Below, in pieces: positions 44,546 through 52,963 of a DNA stretch of 64,000 nt (positions are counted from its first letter, which is position 1; the number at the start of each line of letters is the position of its first letter). Source of the DNA: Flavihumibacter petaseus NBRC 106054 (GTDB lineage: Bacteria; Bacteroidota; Bacteroidia; Chitinophagales; Chitinophagaceae); the NCBI RefSeq assembly GCF_000974785.1, contig NZ_BBWV01000002.1:1054001-1118000 (forward strand). Reading direction: 5' to 3'. The translations under genes were made by a program, and so were the position numbers. The notes beneath the pieces are model-generated. The model saw only the letters and a program-made list of their open reading frames with translations, made no database searches and was not told the DNA's origin.

Positions 44546-46588
44546 ATGCGTTACGTAAAATTTGCCGGGGCAGTGATGCTGGCTACTGTTATGGGTACCT
44601 GTTGTATGGCACAGGTTGACAACAGGCAACAGGAGCCTGGAATAGCTGAGCGAAAAATGACCCGTCACAAAAAAACTGCCGCCACGGAGATTGCTGTGAA
44701 TGTCAGGGAGCAGGTCGCACCCATTGCACCAACCATGTGGGGTGTTTTTTTTGAAGACATCAACCTGGGCGCCGATGGCGGTATCTATGCTGAAATGGTG
44801 AAAAACCGGTCTTTTGAATTTCCCAAACCATTTATGGGTTGGAAAGTAGTGCGGCAGCAACCCATTGAGGGCGATATGGAACTCGTGAACAGGCCCGATA
44901 ATGTCAACAATCCACGTTATCTGCGGCTGAAAGTCAGCAGCAGTGAAGCGGGGAGTTTCGGCCTGATCAATGAGGGATTCAGGGGGATGGGGGTAAAAAA
45001 AGACCTGCGGTATGATTTTTCTGTGCTATATCGTGTGATCTCCGGCAACGTAGTGCTTCATGTGGGCTTGCGTGACAGTCTGGGGAACGTACTCGGAGAG
45101 AATAAACTAATACTTCCTGCAAGCAATGACCAATGGCAAAAAGGGAGTGTCTCTTTTGAATCCGCTAAGCGGGAATTGAAGGCACAGTTTTTCGTTTGGG
45201 CAACCGGTAGTGGTGTGGTGGACATCGACATGGTATCACTTTTTCCTGCTGACACCTGGAAAAACCGTCCCGGCGGATTGCGTGCAGATATGGTGCAATT
45301 GCTGGCAGATATGAAGCCTGGTTTTTTACGGTTTCCGGGCGGGTGTATCGTCGAGGGATATGATCTGTCGCAGCGTTACCAGTGGAAGAATACCGTAGGA
45401 CCTGTTGAAGATCGTCCGTTGCTCATCAATCGCTGGAATTTTGAATTTGCACACCGGCCGACACCTGATTATTTCCAGACATTCGGCCTTGGTTTCTTCG
45501 AATATTTCCAACTGGCGGAAGATATTGGCGCGTCACCGCTCCCTATTCTCAATTGCGGTATGGCCTGCCAGTTCAACACTGGTGAACTGGTGCCGGTAGA
45601 AAATCTCGATCCCTACATCCAGGATGCACTTGACCTTATCGAATTTGCTAACGGTGAGGTTTCGACGACGTGGGGCAAGGTTCGCGCCCGGATGGGGCAT
45701 CCTGCACCATTTAACCTTCGCATGATGGGGGTGGGTAACGAGAACTGGGGTCCACAGTATATTGAAAGGCTGAAGGTGTTTACACAGGCGATCAAAGCAA
45801 AATATCCGGAGATCACCCTGGTGAACAGTGGTGGAACCGATCCCAGTGGAGAGCGCTTCGATTACCTGAACCAGACTCTAAGGGAGATGAAAGCTGATGT
45901 GATTGATGAACATTACTATCGCCGCCCGGAATGGTTTCTTTCCAATGCCCGCCGGTATGACAGCTATCCCCGGAACGGTTCAAAAGTATTTGCCGGTGAA
46001 TATGCAGCGCAGAGCGATAAAATGGTGAGTACCGACAACCAGAACAATTGGCTGACAGCAATGTCGGAAGCAGCGTTTATGACAGGACTGGAACGGAATT
46101 CCGCTGTGGTGCAGATGGCTGCCTATGCTCCCTTGTTTGCGCATGCGGATGGCTGGCAATGGCGGCCGGACCTGATCTGGGTCAATAACCTTGACATATT
46201 CGGCACCACAGATTACTATGTGCAGCAATTGTTTTCTACCAACCGGGGTAACTATACCGTTCCGATTTCCATGGCCGGAGAAGTAATGGCCGGTGGTGAC
46301 AGCCTGTATGCTACTGCGGCAATTGACAGTGAGCACCAGGAACTTATTATTAAGATTGTGAATACCGGTGCCACCCCGCAACAAAAGACTTTCCGGCTGA
46401 ACGGACTGGCAAAAGCAAATTCATCTGGTACGGTTCAGTTGTTGTCAAATCCTGAAGTTTCTGTTCAGAATAGTTTTGATCAACCCAAAAGAATATCGCC
46501 TCAAACTGCTACAGTTGCTGTTCGCAATCGCCAGTTACCATATACGATTGCACCTTATGCATTTGCCGTTATACGCGTGAAGTTGTGA
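44546..46588 (+). CDS. GH51 alpha-L-arabinofuranosidase, exported
   Basis: A 680-residue enzyme removing terminal arabinofuranose. A signal-like N-terminus (FAGAVMLATVMGTCCMAQ) precedes a GH51 barrel with a CBM4-like insert (about 90-240). The acid/base is E399 in VGNENWGPQY, and the nucleophile is E485 in FAGEYAAQ. The C-terminal beta domain (about 560-680) is the usual GH51 one. The gene follows the GH43 gene by 9 bp, and its stop lies 2 bp before the next ATG, so it belongs to the same operon. Confidence 0.92.
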   Translation: MRYVKFAGAVMLATVMGTCCMAQVDNRQQEPGIAERKMTRHKKTAATEIAVNVREQVAPIAPTMWGVFFEDINLGADGGIYAEMVKNRSFEFPKPFMGWKVVRQQPIEGDMELVNRPDNVNNPRYLRLKVSSSEAGSFGLINEGFRGMGVKKDLRYDFSVLYRVISGNVVLHVGLRDSLGNVLGENKLILPASNDQWQKGSVSFESAKRELKAQFFVWATGSGVVDIDMVSLFPADTWKNRPGGLRADMVQLLADMKPGFLRFPGGCIVEGYDLSQRYQWKNTVGPVEDRPLLINRWNFEFAHRPTPDYFQTFGLGFFEYFQLAEDIGASPLPILNCGMACQFNTGELVPVENLDPYIQDALDLIEFANGEVSTTWGKVRARMGHPAPFNLRMMGVGNENWGPQYIERLKVFTQAIKAKYPEITLVNSGGTDPSGERFDYLNQTLREMKADVIDEHYYRRPEWFLSNARRYDSYPRNGSKVFAGEYAAQSDKMVSTDNQNNWLTAMSEAAFMTGLERNSAVVQMAAYAPLFAHADGWQWRPDLIWVNNLDIFGTTDYYVQQLFSTNRGNYTVPISMAGEVMAGGDSLYATAAIDSEHQELIIKIVNTGATPQQKTFRLNGLAKANSSGTVQLLSNPEVSVQNSFDQPKRISPQTATVAVRNRQLPYTIAPYAFAVIRVKL

Positions 46589-46590
46589 AG

Positions 46591-47595
46591 ATGAAATGGT
46601 TTGTTGATCATAGAAATTTAATACGGCACTTCCTGGTGATCATGATCGGGTTACTGCCGGTGGCGGGTTATGCAACAGATAGCCTGCCCGGAATACATGA
46701 TCCGGTAATTATCCGGGAGAAGGGATATTGGTATGTATTCGGAACCGGGCGTGGCATCACCGTGATGCGTTCAGCTGACCGCAGGAATTGGAAAAGATTA
46801 CCTCCGGTTTTTGATCAGCCGCCGGGTTGGGCAGTTAAGGCAGTTTCCGGGTTTAAGGGTCATATCTGGGCTCCGGATATCGCGTATGTCCGTGGCCATT
46901 ATTACCTGTTCTATGCGGTATCTGCTTTTGGAAAGAATACGTCCTGCATCGGGGTGGCCAGCAATAAGACCCTTGATCCTGATTCGAAGGAGTATCATTG
47001 GTTGGATCATGGAAAGGTAATAGAATCAGTACCGGGCAGGGATATGTGGAATGCGATTGATCCGAATCTTATCCTGGATGAAAAAGGAACACCCTGGCTG
47101 AGTTTTGGTTCTTTCTGGAATGGGATTAAAATGGTGCAGCTGGATAGTAGTCTGACCCAACCGGCAACACCACAGCAATGGTATACACTGGCAGCGAGGT
47201 CAAGAAATCCAGTACTGCCTGATTCCGTTGCCGGAGACGCTGCTATTGAAGCACCGTTTATCTTTCACCACAATAATTATTACTATCTCTTTGTCTCATT
47301 CGATTACTGTTGCCGCGGCGTAAAAAGCACATATAAAGTAGTGGTCGGACGAAGTAAGTCGATTATTGGTCCCTATCTCGACAGGGATGGCGTTCCGATG
47401 ACGCTGGGAGGTGGTACCCTGGTGCGGGAGGGGGATGCCAACTGGATGGGTATTGGCCATAACGCCGTTTTTTCTGATGATGGCAATGACTACCTGCTCT
47501 ATCATGGTTATGATGCACACGACAATGGAAAATCAAAATTGTGGCAGGAAAAGATCCGGTGGCGGGACGACTGGCCGGAGGCAGTTATAAAATGA
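46591..47595 (+). CDS. GH43 exported endo-alpha-1,5-L-arabinanase (subfamily 5-like)
   Basis: A 334-residue enzyme of the compact arabinanase type. The signal peptide is about 10-29. The catalytic acids are D37 (GIHDPVII), D157 (NAIDPNLI) and E220 (AIEAPFIF), almost the same numbers as in Cellvibrio Arb43A. HIWAPDI and WNAIDPN are also typical of this group. It likely shortens arabinan oligosaccharides in the periplasm, complementing the surface arabinanase at 42056. The ATG at 46591 is taken; a GTG two codons upstream would overlap the GH51 stop. Confidence 0.9.
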   Translation: MKWFVDHRNLIRHFLVIMIGLLPVAGYATDSLPGIHDPVIIREKGYWYVFGTGRGITVMRSADRRNWKRLPPVFDQPPGWAVKAVSGFKGHIWAPDIAYVRGHYYLFYAVSAFGKNTSCIGVASNKTLDPDSKEYHWLDHGKVIESVPGRDMWNAIDPNLILDEKGTPWLSFGSFWNGIKMVQLDSSLTQPATPQQWYTLAARSRNPVLPDSVAGDAAIEAPFIFHHNNYYYLFVSFDYCCRGVKSTYKVVVGRSKSIIGPYLDRDGVPMTLGGGTLVREGDANWMGIGHNAVFSDDGNDYLLYHGYDAHDNGKSKLWQEKIRWRDDWPEAVIK

Positions 47596-47609
47596 CTTAA
47601 ATTTATGTC

Positions 47610-48278
47610 ATGCCAACACACCGCGTCACCCTCACCGAAGTCAAGCCGGTCACACACGATGTGAAATCGTTTCATTTTACACGGCCGGATGGTTACGAAT
47701 TTGTTCCCGGCCAGGCAACCGATGTAAACCTGGTGGACGAAGACTGGAAGCAGGAAAAGCGTCCATTTACCTTTACGGGATTGACAGATGCCCGGGACCT
47801 GAGTTTTACCATCAAAGGATATCCGGATCACCACGGTGTGACGGATAAACTGCATCACTTAAAAGCAGGTGATCAGATTGAGATAGATGATCCGTGGGGA
47901 GCTATCAGTTATAAGGGACCCGGGTATTTTATTGCCGGCGGCGCCGGGATCACCCCTTTTATTGCGATCTTCCGGGACCTTCACCGCAAAGGTCAACTCA
48001 TTGGAAATACACTCTTTTTTTCCAATAAAACGGCAAAGGACATCATTTTGAAAGAGGAATTGATCGCCATGCTGGGAGATAAGGCGATATTCATTTTGAG
48101 CCAGGAAGCAGGGGATGGGTATCCGAAAGGGCGAATAGATGAAGCTTTTTTGCGGGATCAGCATCTTGACCTGAAAAAGCATTTCTATATCTGTGGTCCG
48201 GATCCGATGATTCAGCAGATCACTGCAACGCTGGAGGGAATGGGGGCCAATCCCGAGGCTGTAGTATTTGAGAAGTGA
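47610..48278 (+). CDS. Ferredoxin-NADP reductase-like FAD-binding oxidoreductase
   Basis: A 222-residue soluble flavoprotein of the FNR fold: the FAD domain with KRPFTFTGL (RxYS/T-like site), a GAISYKGPGYFIAGGAGITPFIA segment joining to the NAD(P) domain, and the terminal FYICGPDPMIQQ. There is no iron-sulfur domain. It would pass electrons between NAD(P)H and an unknown partner protein. It starts 14 bp after the last arabinanase gene, so it may be co-transcribed, but no link to arabinan is known. Confidence 0.85.
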   Translation: MPTHRVTLTEVKPVTHDVKSFHFTRPDGYEFVPGQATDVNLVDEDWKQEKRPFTFTGLTDARDLSFTIKGYPDHHGVTDKLHHLKAGDQIEIDDPWGAISYKGPGYFIAGGAGITPFIAIFRDLHRKGQLIGNTLFFSNKTAKDIILKEELIAMLGDKAIFILSQEAGDGYPKGRIDEAFLRDQHLDLKKHFYICGPDPMIQQITATLEGMGANPEAVVFEK

Positions 48279-48295
48279 GGAAGGTTTGAAGGTTG

Positions 48296-49186
48296 TCAGA
48301 CCTTGTTATCCATCACCACGCCGGTTTTGGCAACCTCACGATAATGCTTGGGCGCATACCCGGTTGTTTCCTTGAACAGTTTGTTGAAATTGGAGATCGT
48401 TTTGTAACCACAGTTGTAGGCTATCTCTGAAATGGTCCAGTCGCTGTCCAGAAGCAGTCTGCATGCATTGCTGATGCGCACCTGGTTGAGGTATTCCACA
48501 AAATGGATCTTGTTGCGCTTTTTAAACAGGCGGCAAAAGCTCTGGGGGGTAAGGTTGGTCAATCGCGACACATCCTTCAGCTGGATATCGGTGCGGAAGT
48601 TTTCATTAACGAAGCGATACACCTCGCAGAGCCTGTCCTTTTCCTTGCCTCTTTCGTGATTGATAAGTTCTTCCGCGTTGAGCGGGATGAGATCTGCAGA
48701 GCCGGAAAGTTCGTGGAGCAATTGTAGCAGGCAGAGGATCTTTTCAAATCCTTTGGCCACCAGGATGCGTTCCATGAGCGTGACAACTTTCTCGCGGGTC
48801 ACACCATGTATACTCAGGCCGCTGCCTGATTTGGTAAGCAGTTCCCGGATAGCCGTGGCTTCCTGGAGGTTGAAGATGCCAGACTCGAGGATGCTGGGAT
48901 GAAAATATAGGATCAGCGATCGCGCTCTTTTATCTGCCCGGCCTTCCATGAACATTTCATCATTGATCCAAACATGCGGCAGTTGTGGTCCGATCAACAC
49001 CATATCACCGGGTTCAAAAGGTTCGATACCGTTGCCGATTATCCTTTTCCCAAAACTTTCCCTTACATACACGAGTTCAAATTCCGGGTGTACATGGAGG
49101 GGAGAGTTGAAAAAATGCTCGTTCCTTTCCAATACGGTAAAAAGGGTATTGAGCTTTAGCGCAATTTCCGTTTCCAGTATTTTCAT
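48296..49186 (-). CDS. AraC-family transcriptional regulator with cupin sensor domain
   Basis: A 296-residue regulator: an N-terminal cupin (SPLHVHPEFELVYV, FEPGDMVLIGPQLPHVW) likely to bind a sugar, and a C-terminal AraC helix-turn-helix pair (DIQLKDVSRLTNLTPQSFCRLFKK and WTISEIAYNCGYKTISNFNKLFKE). It is divergent from galK (92 bp between starts) and convergent with the FNR-like gene. Control of galK or the arabinan genes is plausible from position only. Confidence 0.9.
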   Translation of the reverse strand: MKILETEIALKLNTLFTVLERNEHFFNSPLHVHPEFELVYVRESFGKRIIGNGIEPFEPGDMVLIGPQLPHVWINDEMFMEGRADKRARSLILYFHPSILESGIFNLQEATAIRELLTKSGSGLSIHGVTREKVVTLMERILVAKGFEKILCLLQLLHELSGSADLIPLNAEELINHERGKEKDRLCEVYRFVNENFRTDIQLKDVSRLTNLTPQSFCRLFKKRNKIHFVEYLNQVRISNACRLLLDSDWTISEIAYNCGYKTISNFNKLFKETTGYAPKHYREVAKTGVVMDNKV

Positions 49187-49278
49187 ATCACATCATCAGG
49201 TGTTTGGCAAATTAGGTTTTTTCGGACGAGTAGGAAACTTTCCCTTAAATTAGATAGTTTTATAGCAATCAACGATTC

Positions 49279-50484
49279 ATGACCCCTTCTGCCAATACAC
49301 CGAAGGTGCAACCCTTATTGTCCACTCAACTGGCTGTATCTCAACGGTTTTCGCAATATTTTGGATCCGAGCCCGACTTTCTTGTCAGTTCTCCCGGCCG
49401 AATCAACCTGATCGGCGAACATACCGACTATAATAATGGCTTTGTGTTGCCGGCTGCGATCGACAAGCAAACTTTTCTGGCGATCAGCCGGCGAACAGAT
49501 AATGATCTTCACCTGCTGGCAACGGATCTCGATGAAACCTGGCAGGGAAGCCTTTCCCAGGTGGGTACGCCGGTTGGCAACTGGACAGACTACCTGGTTG
49601 GCGTGATCGACCAGTTGCATCGCAGGGGCGTCCGGATCAGCGGCGTTAATATTGCCATGGGCGGAAATATACCGGTCGGAGCCGGTCTATCCTCTTCGGC
49701 AGCAATGGAGTGCTGCATGATTTTCGCCCTGAACGAAATGTTCCGGCTGGGGCTGACCAGGCTCGAAATGGTTCGCATTGCCCAGGCTGCAGAAAACCAG
49801 TATGTAGGGGTGAAATGCGGCATCATGGATCAGTTTGCCTCAGTATTCGGGAAAAAAGGACATGCACTGCTGCTTGACTGCCGCAGCATGAAGTCAGAAT
49901 ATGTTCCCCTTGATCTGCACCAGCATGCGATCCTGTTGCTGGATACCCGCGTAAAACATTCCCTGGCTTCCGGAGAATACAATATCCGGCGGGAGCAGTG
50001 TGAAATGGGGGTTCGTGCACTTAGGAAAGTATATCCGCAGGTACAAAGCCTGCGGGATGCCAACCGGGCCATGATTGAATATACCCTGAAAGATATCGTT
50101 CCCGAACTTGTTTACCTCCGCTGTAAATATGTAGTGGAGGAAAACCTGCGCCTGCAGGTCGGTACGGAAGCCCTTCGCCGGAATGACCTGGTCAGTTTCG
50201 GGAAGAAGATGTTTGCTTCGCATACCGGTCTCAGTAAACTGTATGATGTCAGTTGCCCGGAACTCGACTTTCTCGTGGAGCTTGCCCGGGAGGAACATGC
50301 GATTATCGGCGCCCGCATGATGGGTGGAGGATTTGGTGGCTGCACCATTAATATCATCCGCAAACCCTTTATCAATGAGGTAGTGGATAGAATGGGCAAA
50401 GCCTTTTTCCTGCGGTTCGGCCAGGAACCGTTGGCGCATATCTGCAATCTGGCCGATGGCACACAATTGATCAGCAACAAATAA
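49279..50484 (+). CDS. galK: Galactokinase
   Basis: A 401-residue GHMP kinase that phosphorylates galactose with ATP (Leloir pathway). The galactokinase signature is clear: PGRINLIGEHTDYNNGFVLP. The ATP loop is PVGAGLSSSAAME, and the C-terminal glycine motif is GARMMGGGFGGCTI. The catalytic Asp region is GVKCGIMDQFASVFG. No other Leloir gene is adjacent. Next to an arabinan locus it suggests use of galactose from arabinogalactan or pectin side chains. Confidence 0.96.
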   Translation: MTPSANTPKVQPLLSTQLAVSQRFSQYFGSEPDFLVSSPGRINLIGEHTDYNNGFVLPAAIDKQTFLAISRRTDNDLHLLATDLDETWQGSLSQVGTPVGNWTDYLVGVIDQLHRRGVRISGVNIAMGGNIPVGAGLSSSAAMECCMIFALNEMFRLGLTRLEMVRIAQAAENQYVGVKCGIMDQFASVFGKKGHALLLDCRSMKSEYVPLDLHQHAILLLDTRVKHSLASGEYNIRREQCEMGVRALRKVYPQVQSLRDANRAMIEYTLKDIVPELVYLRCKYVVEENLRLQVGTEALRRNDLVSFGKKMFASHTGLSKLYDVSCPELDFLVELAREEHAIIGARMMGGGFGGCTINIIRKPFINEVVDRMGKAFFLRFGQEPLAHICNLADGTQLISNK

Positions 50485-50521
50485 CATATTCCAGGGAAAT
50501 GCAGTATTTTGCCCGACTTAT

Positions 50522-50965
50522 ATGCTCTCTGCCAAAGCACAATATGCCATTCATGCCCTGACATACCTGGGTGAACAATATCAGGCAGGTTTTATTCCCA
50601 TCAACCAGATCGCTGAAAAACGGAAAATCCCGGCCAAGTTCCTGGAAGCTATCCTGCTTGAACTGCGGAAAGCCGGTATACTTGGCAGTAAGGCGGGCAA
50701 AAACGGGGGATACTACCTGCTCAAGCATCCCCGGCAAATTCCTATGGTGCAGGTGCTCCGGCTGATGGACGGTCCTATTGCCCTGTTGCCCTGCGTCAGC
50801 AAGATGTTCTACGAACCCTGCCGGCTTTGTCCCTACTCAGAAGGACAATGTAATATCCGGCAGATTTTTTTCGAAGTCCGTGATGCCACCCTGCAGGTAA
50901 TCGAGGGCAAATCTTTGCATGACCTGATGCAGAAGAACAATGGTTCGGACGACTTTGTAATCTAA
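50522..50965 (+). CDS. Rrf2-family transcriptional regulator of the sulfur locus
   Basis: A 147-residue winged-helix protein. The N-terminal helix-turn-helix is INQIAEKRKIPAKFLEAILLELRKAG, and the wing contains the Rrf2 hallmark KAGKNGGYYL. Four cysteines lie in the sensor region: C91, C100, C103 and C110, spaced x8-x2-x6, unlike the IscR triad. This could hold a metal or iron-sulfur cluster. It lies directly upstream of cysJ; a role as a CymR/IscR-like regulator of sulfate assimilation is inferred, supported by an inverted repeat in the following intergenic gap. Confidence 0.9.
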   Translation: MLSAKAQYAIHALTYLGEQYQAGFIPINQIAEKRKIPAKFLEAILLELRKAGILGSKAGKNGGYYLLKHPRQIPMVQVLRLMDGPIALLPCVSKMFYEPCRLCPYSEGQCNIRQIFFEVRDATLQVIEGKSLHDLMQKNNGSDDFVI

Positions 50966-51015
50966 TACTTTATTGATATTCAATTAATTACAGGTATATT
51001 CGATGAATGGTAGTA

Positions 51016-51044
51016 ACAATTCCTATTAAAATGATAGGAGTTGT
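51016..51044 (+). promoter_or_regulatory. Inverted repeat, candidate Rrf2 operator before cysJ
   Basis: ACAATTCCTAT (51016-51026) and ATAGGAGTTGT (51034-51044) are inverted repeats with one mismatch and a 7-bp spacer. The core CCTA-N9-TAGG (51022-51038) recurs as TCTA-N9-TAGA at 60129-60145 with the same inner CTA(T/C)TAAAA. It lies just upstream of the putative -7 element. The assignment to the adjacent Rrf2 protein is inference. Confidence 0.55.
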
Positions 51045-51056
51045 GGTATTTGTAAT

Positions 51057-51064
51057 TATCTTTG
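51057..51064 (+). promoter_or_regulatory. Putative -7 promoter element of the cysJ operon
   Basis: TATCTTTG matches the Bacteroidota -7 consensus TAnnTTTG exactly and lies 28 bp before the chosen cysJ ATG, leaving a short leader. No TTTG at the expected -33 distance is present, so the match is partial. Confidence 0.4.
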
Positions 51065-51091
51065 GTGTGTTCGGTAAACCAACTTGTGTCT

Positions 51092-52954
51092 ATGACCTCT
51101 GCCAGTTTGATGCTACCCGCAAACCTGTTTTCTATAGCTGAACAGGAGCAGGTGCAGCAATTGATTCAGAAATTTAATAACCAGCAGCTGCAATGGCTGG
51201 CCGGTTACCTGACGGGACTGCAACACAGTAACCAGCAGTTACTGCAATTGATCAACCGCATCCCGGTTCCCCAGGAATCCCTCGCCAGTGAACCGCTTCC
51301 TGCCACCGATCCGGTGACTGTATTGTTTGGCTCCAAGAGCGGAAACAGTAAGAAAATTGCAAAAAATCTCCACGATAAACTGATCGCCCGAGGCTTTACT
51401 GCCGTGTTACAGGATATGAACCAGTACCAGGGTGCAAAACTCAAGGAGGAAAAATGGCTTTTCGTCGTCGTGAGTACACATGGCGAAGGTGATCCTCCGC
51501 CCGCAGCGGAAGACCTGCACAGTTTTGTACACAACCGCAAAGCACCGCTGATGAAGGAAACCCAGTATGCCGTACTGGCCCTGGGCGACAGAAGTTACGC
51601 GAGCTATTGCAAGACCGGAAAGGATTTTGACGCCCGGTTCAATGCGTTACAGGCTACCCGCCTGATCGATTGCATGGAAGCGGATGTAGATTATGAAGAA
51701 ACAGCCGATGCCTGGACCGAAGCGGTGTTGTCACGTTTGCAGGACAAATTCGGTGCAGGTGCCCCGAAACCGGCAGCCACTAACGGTCATGCCGCTGTGG
51801 TAAACGGAACCGTAGCAAAACCAGCGGTTGCCTATACCCGTAAAAATCCATTCAAAGCGACCGTCCTGGAGAAGATCCAGCTCAACGGACGCGGCTCAGC
51901 AAAGGAAACCTACCACGTAGAACTGTCCCTTGAGGGAAGCGGCCTTTCCTACCAGCCTGGTGATACAGTTGGCATCTGGGTAGAGAACGAACCAACGCTC
52001 GTCAACGGGTTGTTATCCTACAGGAAATGGGATCCCCATACCATCATCATCCGGAAAGATACGCCGGTTGCGGTGGGTGACTTCTTACTGAAAAATGCTG
52101 AACTGACTACTGTCAGCGGCAGCTTTCTGAATGCTTACCTTCCTTATATATCAGATCCTGCTGACGCACATGCCCTGAAGGGAATTTTGACTGACAAGCA
52201 GGAGCTGTCGGCATATGTATTCGGGAAAGACATCTGGGATGTGTTGCAACAGTTCCCGGCACAGATTTCCGTGGAGGATTTCTGCCAGATCGTGTTGCCC
52301 CTGCAACCGCGGCTTTATTCCATTGCAAGCTCTTTCAAGGCACATCCTGATGAAGTACATTTAACCGTTGGCCGCGTACAGTACCAGCATCGAACGCGGC
52401 TGCATCGCGGGGTGGCATCAAACTTTGTTTCCGATTTCCTGGAAGTGGGTTCTGAAGTACCGGTGTTTATTGAGACAAATGAATCATTCAGGCTCCCGGA
52501 AAACGGCAGCACCCATGTTATTATGGTGGGACCCGGTACTGGAATCGCTCCGTTCAGGGCGTTTGTGGAAGAAAGGGCAGAAGAGGGTTCGGGAGGAAAG
52601 AACTGGCTCTTTTTCGGGGATCAGCATTTTACTACCGATTTCCTTTACCAGACAGAATGGCAACGGTTTATTAAACAGGGGAACCTGCAGAAAATGAATA
52701 CTGCATTCAGCCGCGATACCCGTCAGAAAGTTTACGTTCAGCACAGGATGCAGCAGCACAGTTCAGAACTCTATCGCTGGCTGGAAGAAGGGGCGCATTT
52801 CTATGTTTGCGGTGACGCTAAGAGGATGGCAAAAGATGTTAAGCAAAGCCTCATCAATATTGTTCAGCAGGAGGGAGGAAAAGACGAAGCAGCTGCAGCT
52901 GAATATGTAAAACAACTCGTGAAAACCGGCAGATACCAGGAGGATACCTATTAA
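51092..52954 (+). CDS. cysJ: Sulfite reductase flavoprotein subunit (CysJ-type diflavin reductase)
   Basis: A 620-residue NADPH-diflavin reductase that delivers electrons to the CysI hemoprotein. After a helical N-terminus (FNNQQLQWLAGYLTGLQ) comes a flavodoxin FMN domain (about 70-215; LFGSKSGNSKKIAKNL, STHGEGDPPPAA, ALGDRSYASYC), an FAD domain with connecting region (RLYSIASS) and an NADPH domain (MVGPGTGIAPFRAFVEER, FYVCGDAKRMAKDV). The C-terminal YQEDTY matches CysJ. The ATG at 51092 is chosen because upstream codons overlap the promoter region. cysI follows after 9 bp. Confidence 0.93.
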   Translation: MTSASLMLPANLFSIAEQEQVQQLIQKFNNQQLQWLAGYLTGLQHSNQQLLQLINRIPVPQESLASEPLPATDPVTVLFGSKSGNSKKIAKNLHDKLIARGFTAVLQDMNQYQGAKLKEEKWLFVVVSTHGEGDPPPAAEDLHSFVHNRKAPLMKETQYAVLALGDRSYASYCKTGKDFDARFNALQATRLIDCMEADVDYEETADAWTEAVLSRLQDKFGAGAPKPAATNGHAAVVNGTVAKPAVAYTRKNPFKATVLEKIQLNGRGSAKETYHVELSLEGSGLSYQPGDTVGIWVENEPTLVNGLLSYRKWDPHTIIIRKDTPVAVGDFLLKNAELTTVSGSFLNAYLPYISDPADAHALKGILTDKQELSAYVFGKDIWDVLQQFPAQISVEDFCQIVLPLQPRLYSIASSFKAHPDEVHLTVGRVQYQHRTRLHRGVASNFVSDFLEVGSEVPVFIETNESFRLPENGSTHVIMVGPGTGIAPFRAFVEERAEEGSGGKNWLFFGDQHFTTDFLYQTEWQRFIKQGNLQKMNTAFSRDTRQKVYVQHRMQQHSSELYRWLEEGAHFYVCGDAKRMAKDVKQSLINIVQQEGGKDEAAAAEYVKQLVKTGRYQEDTY

Positions 52955-52963
52955 GCAGAAATT

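Noticed and set aside
49187-49278. Possible Bacteroidota promoter boxes between the AraC regulator and galK
   Set aside because: TTTG and TAG-TTTTA pieces are present but neither the -7 consensus nor the spacing fits.
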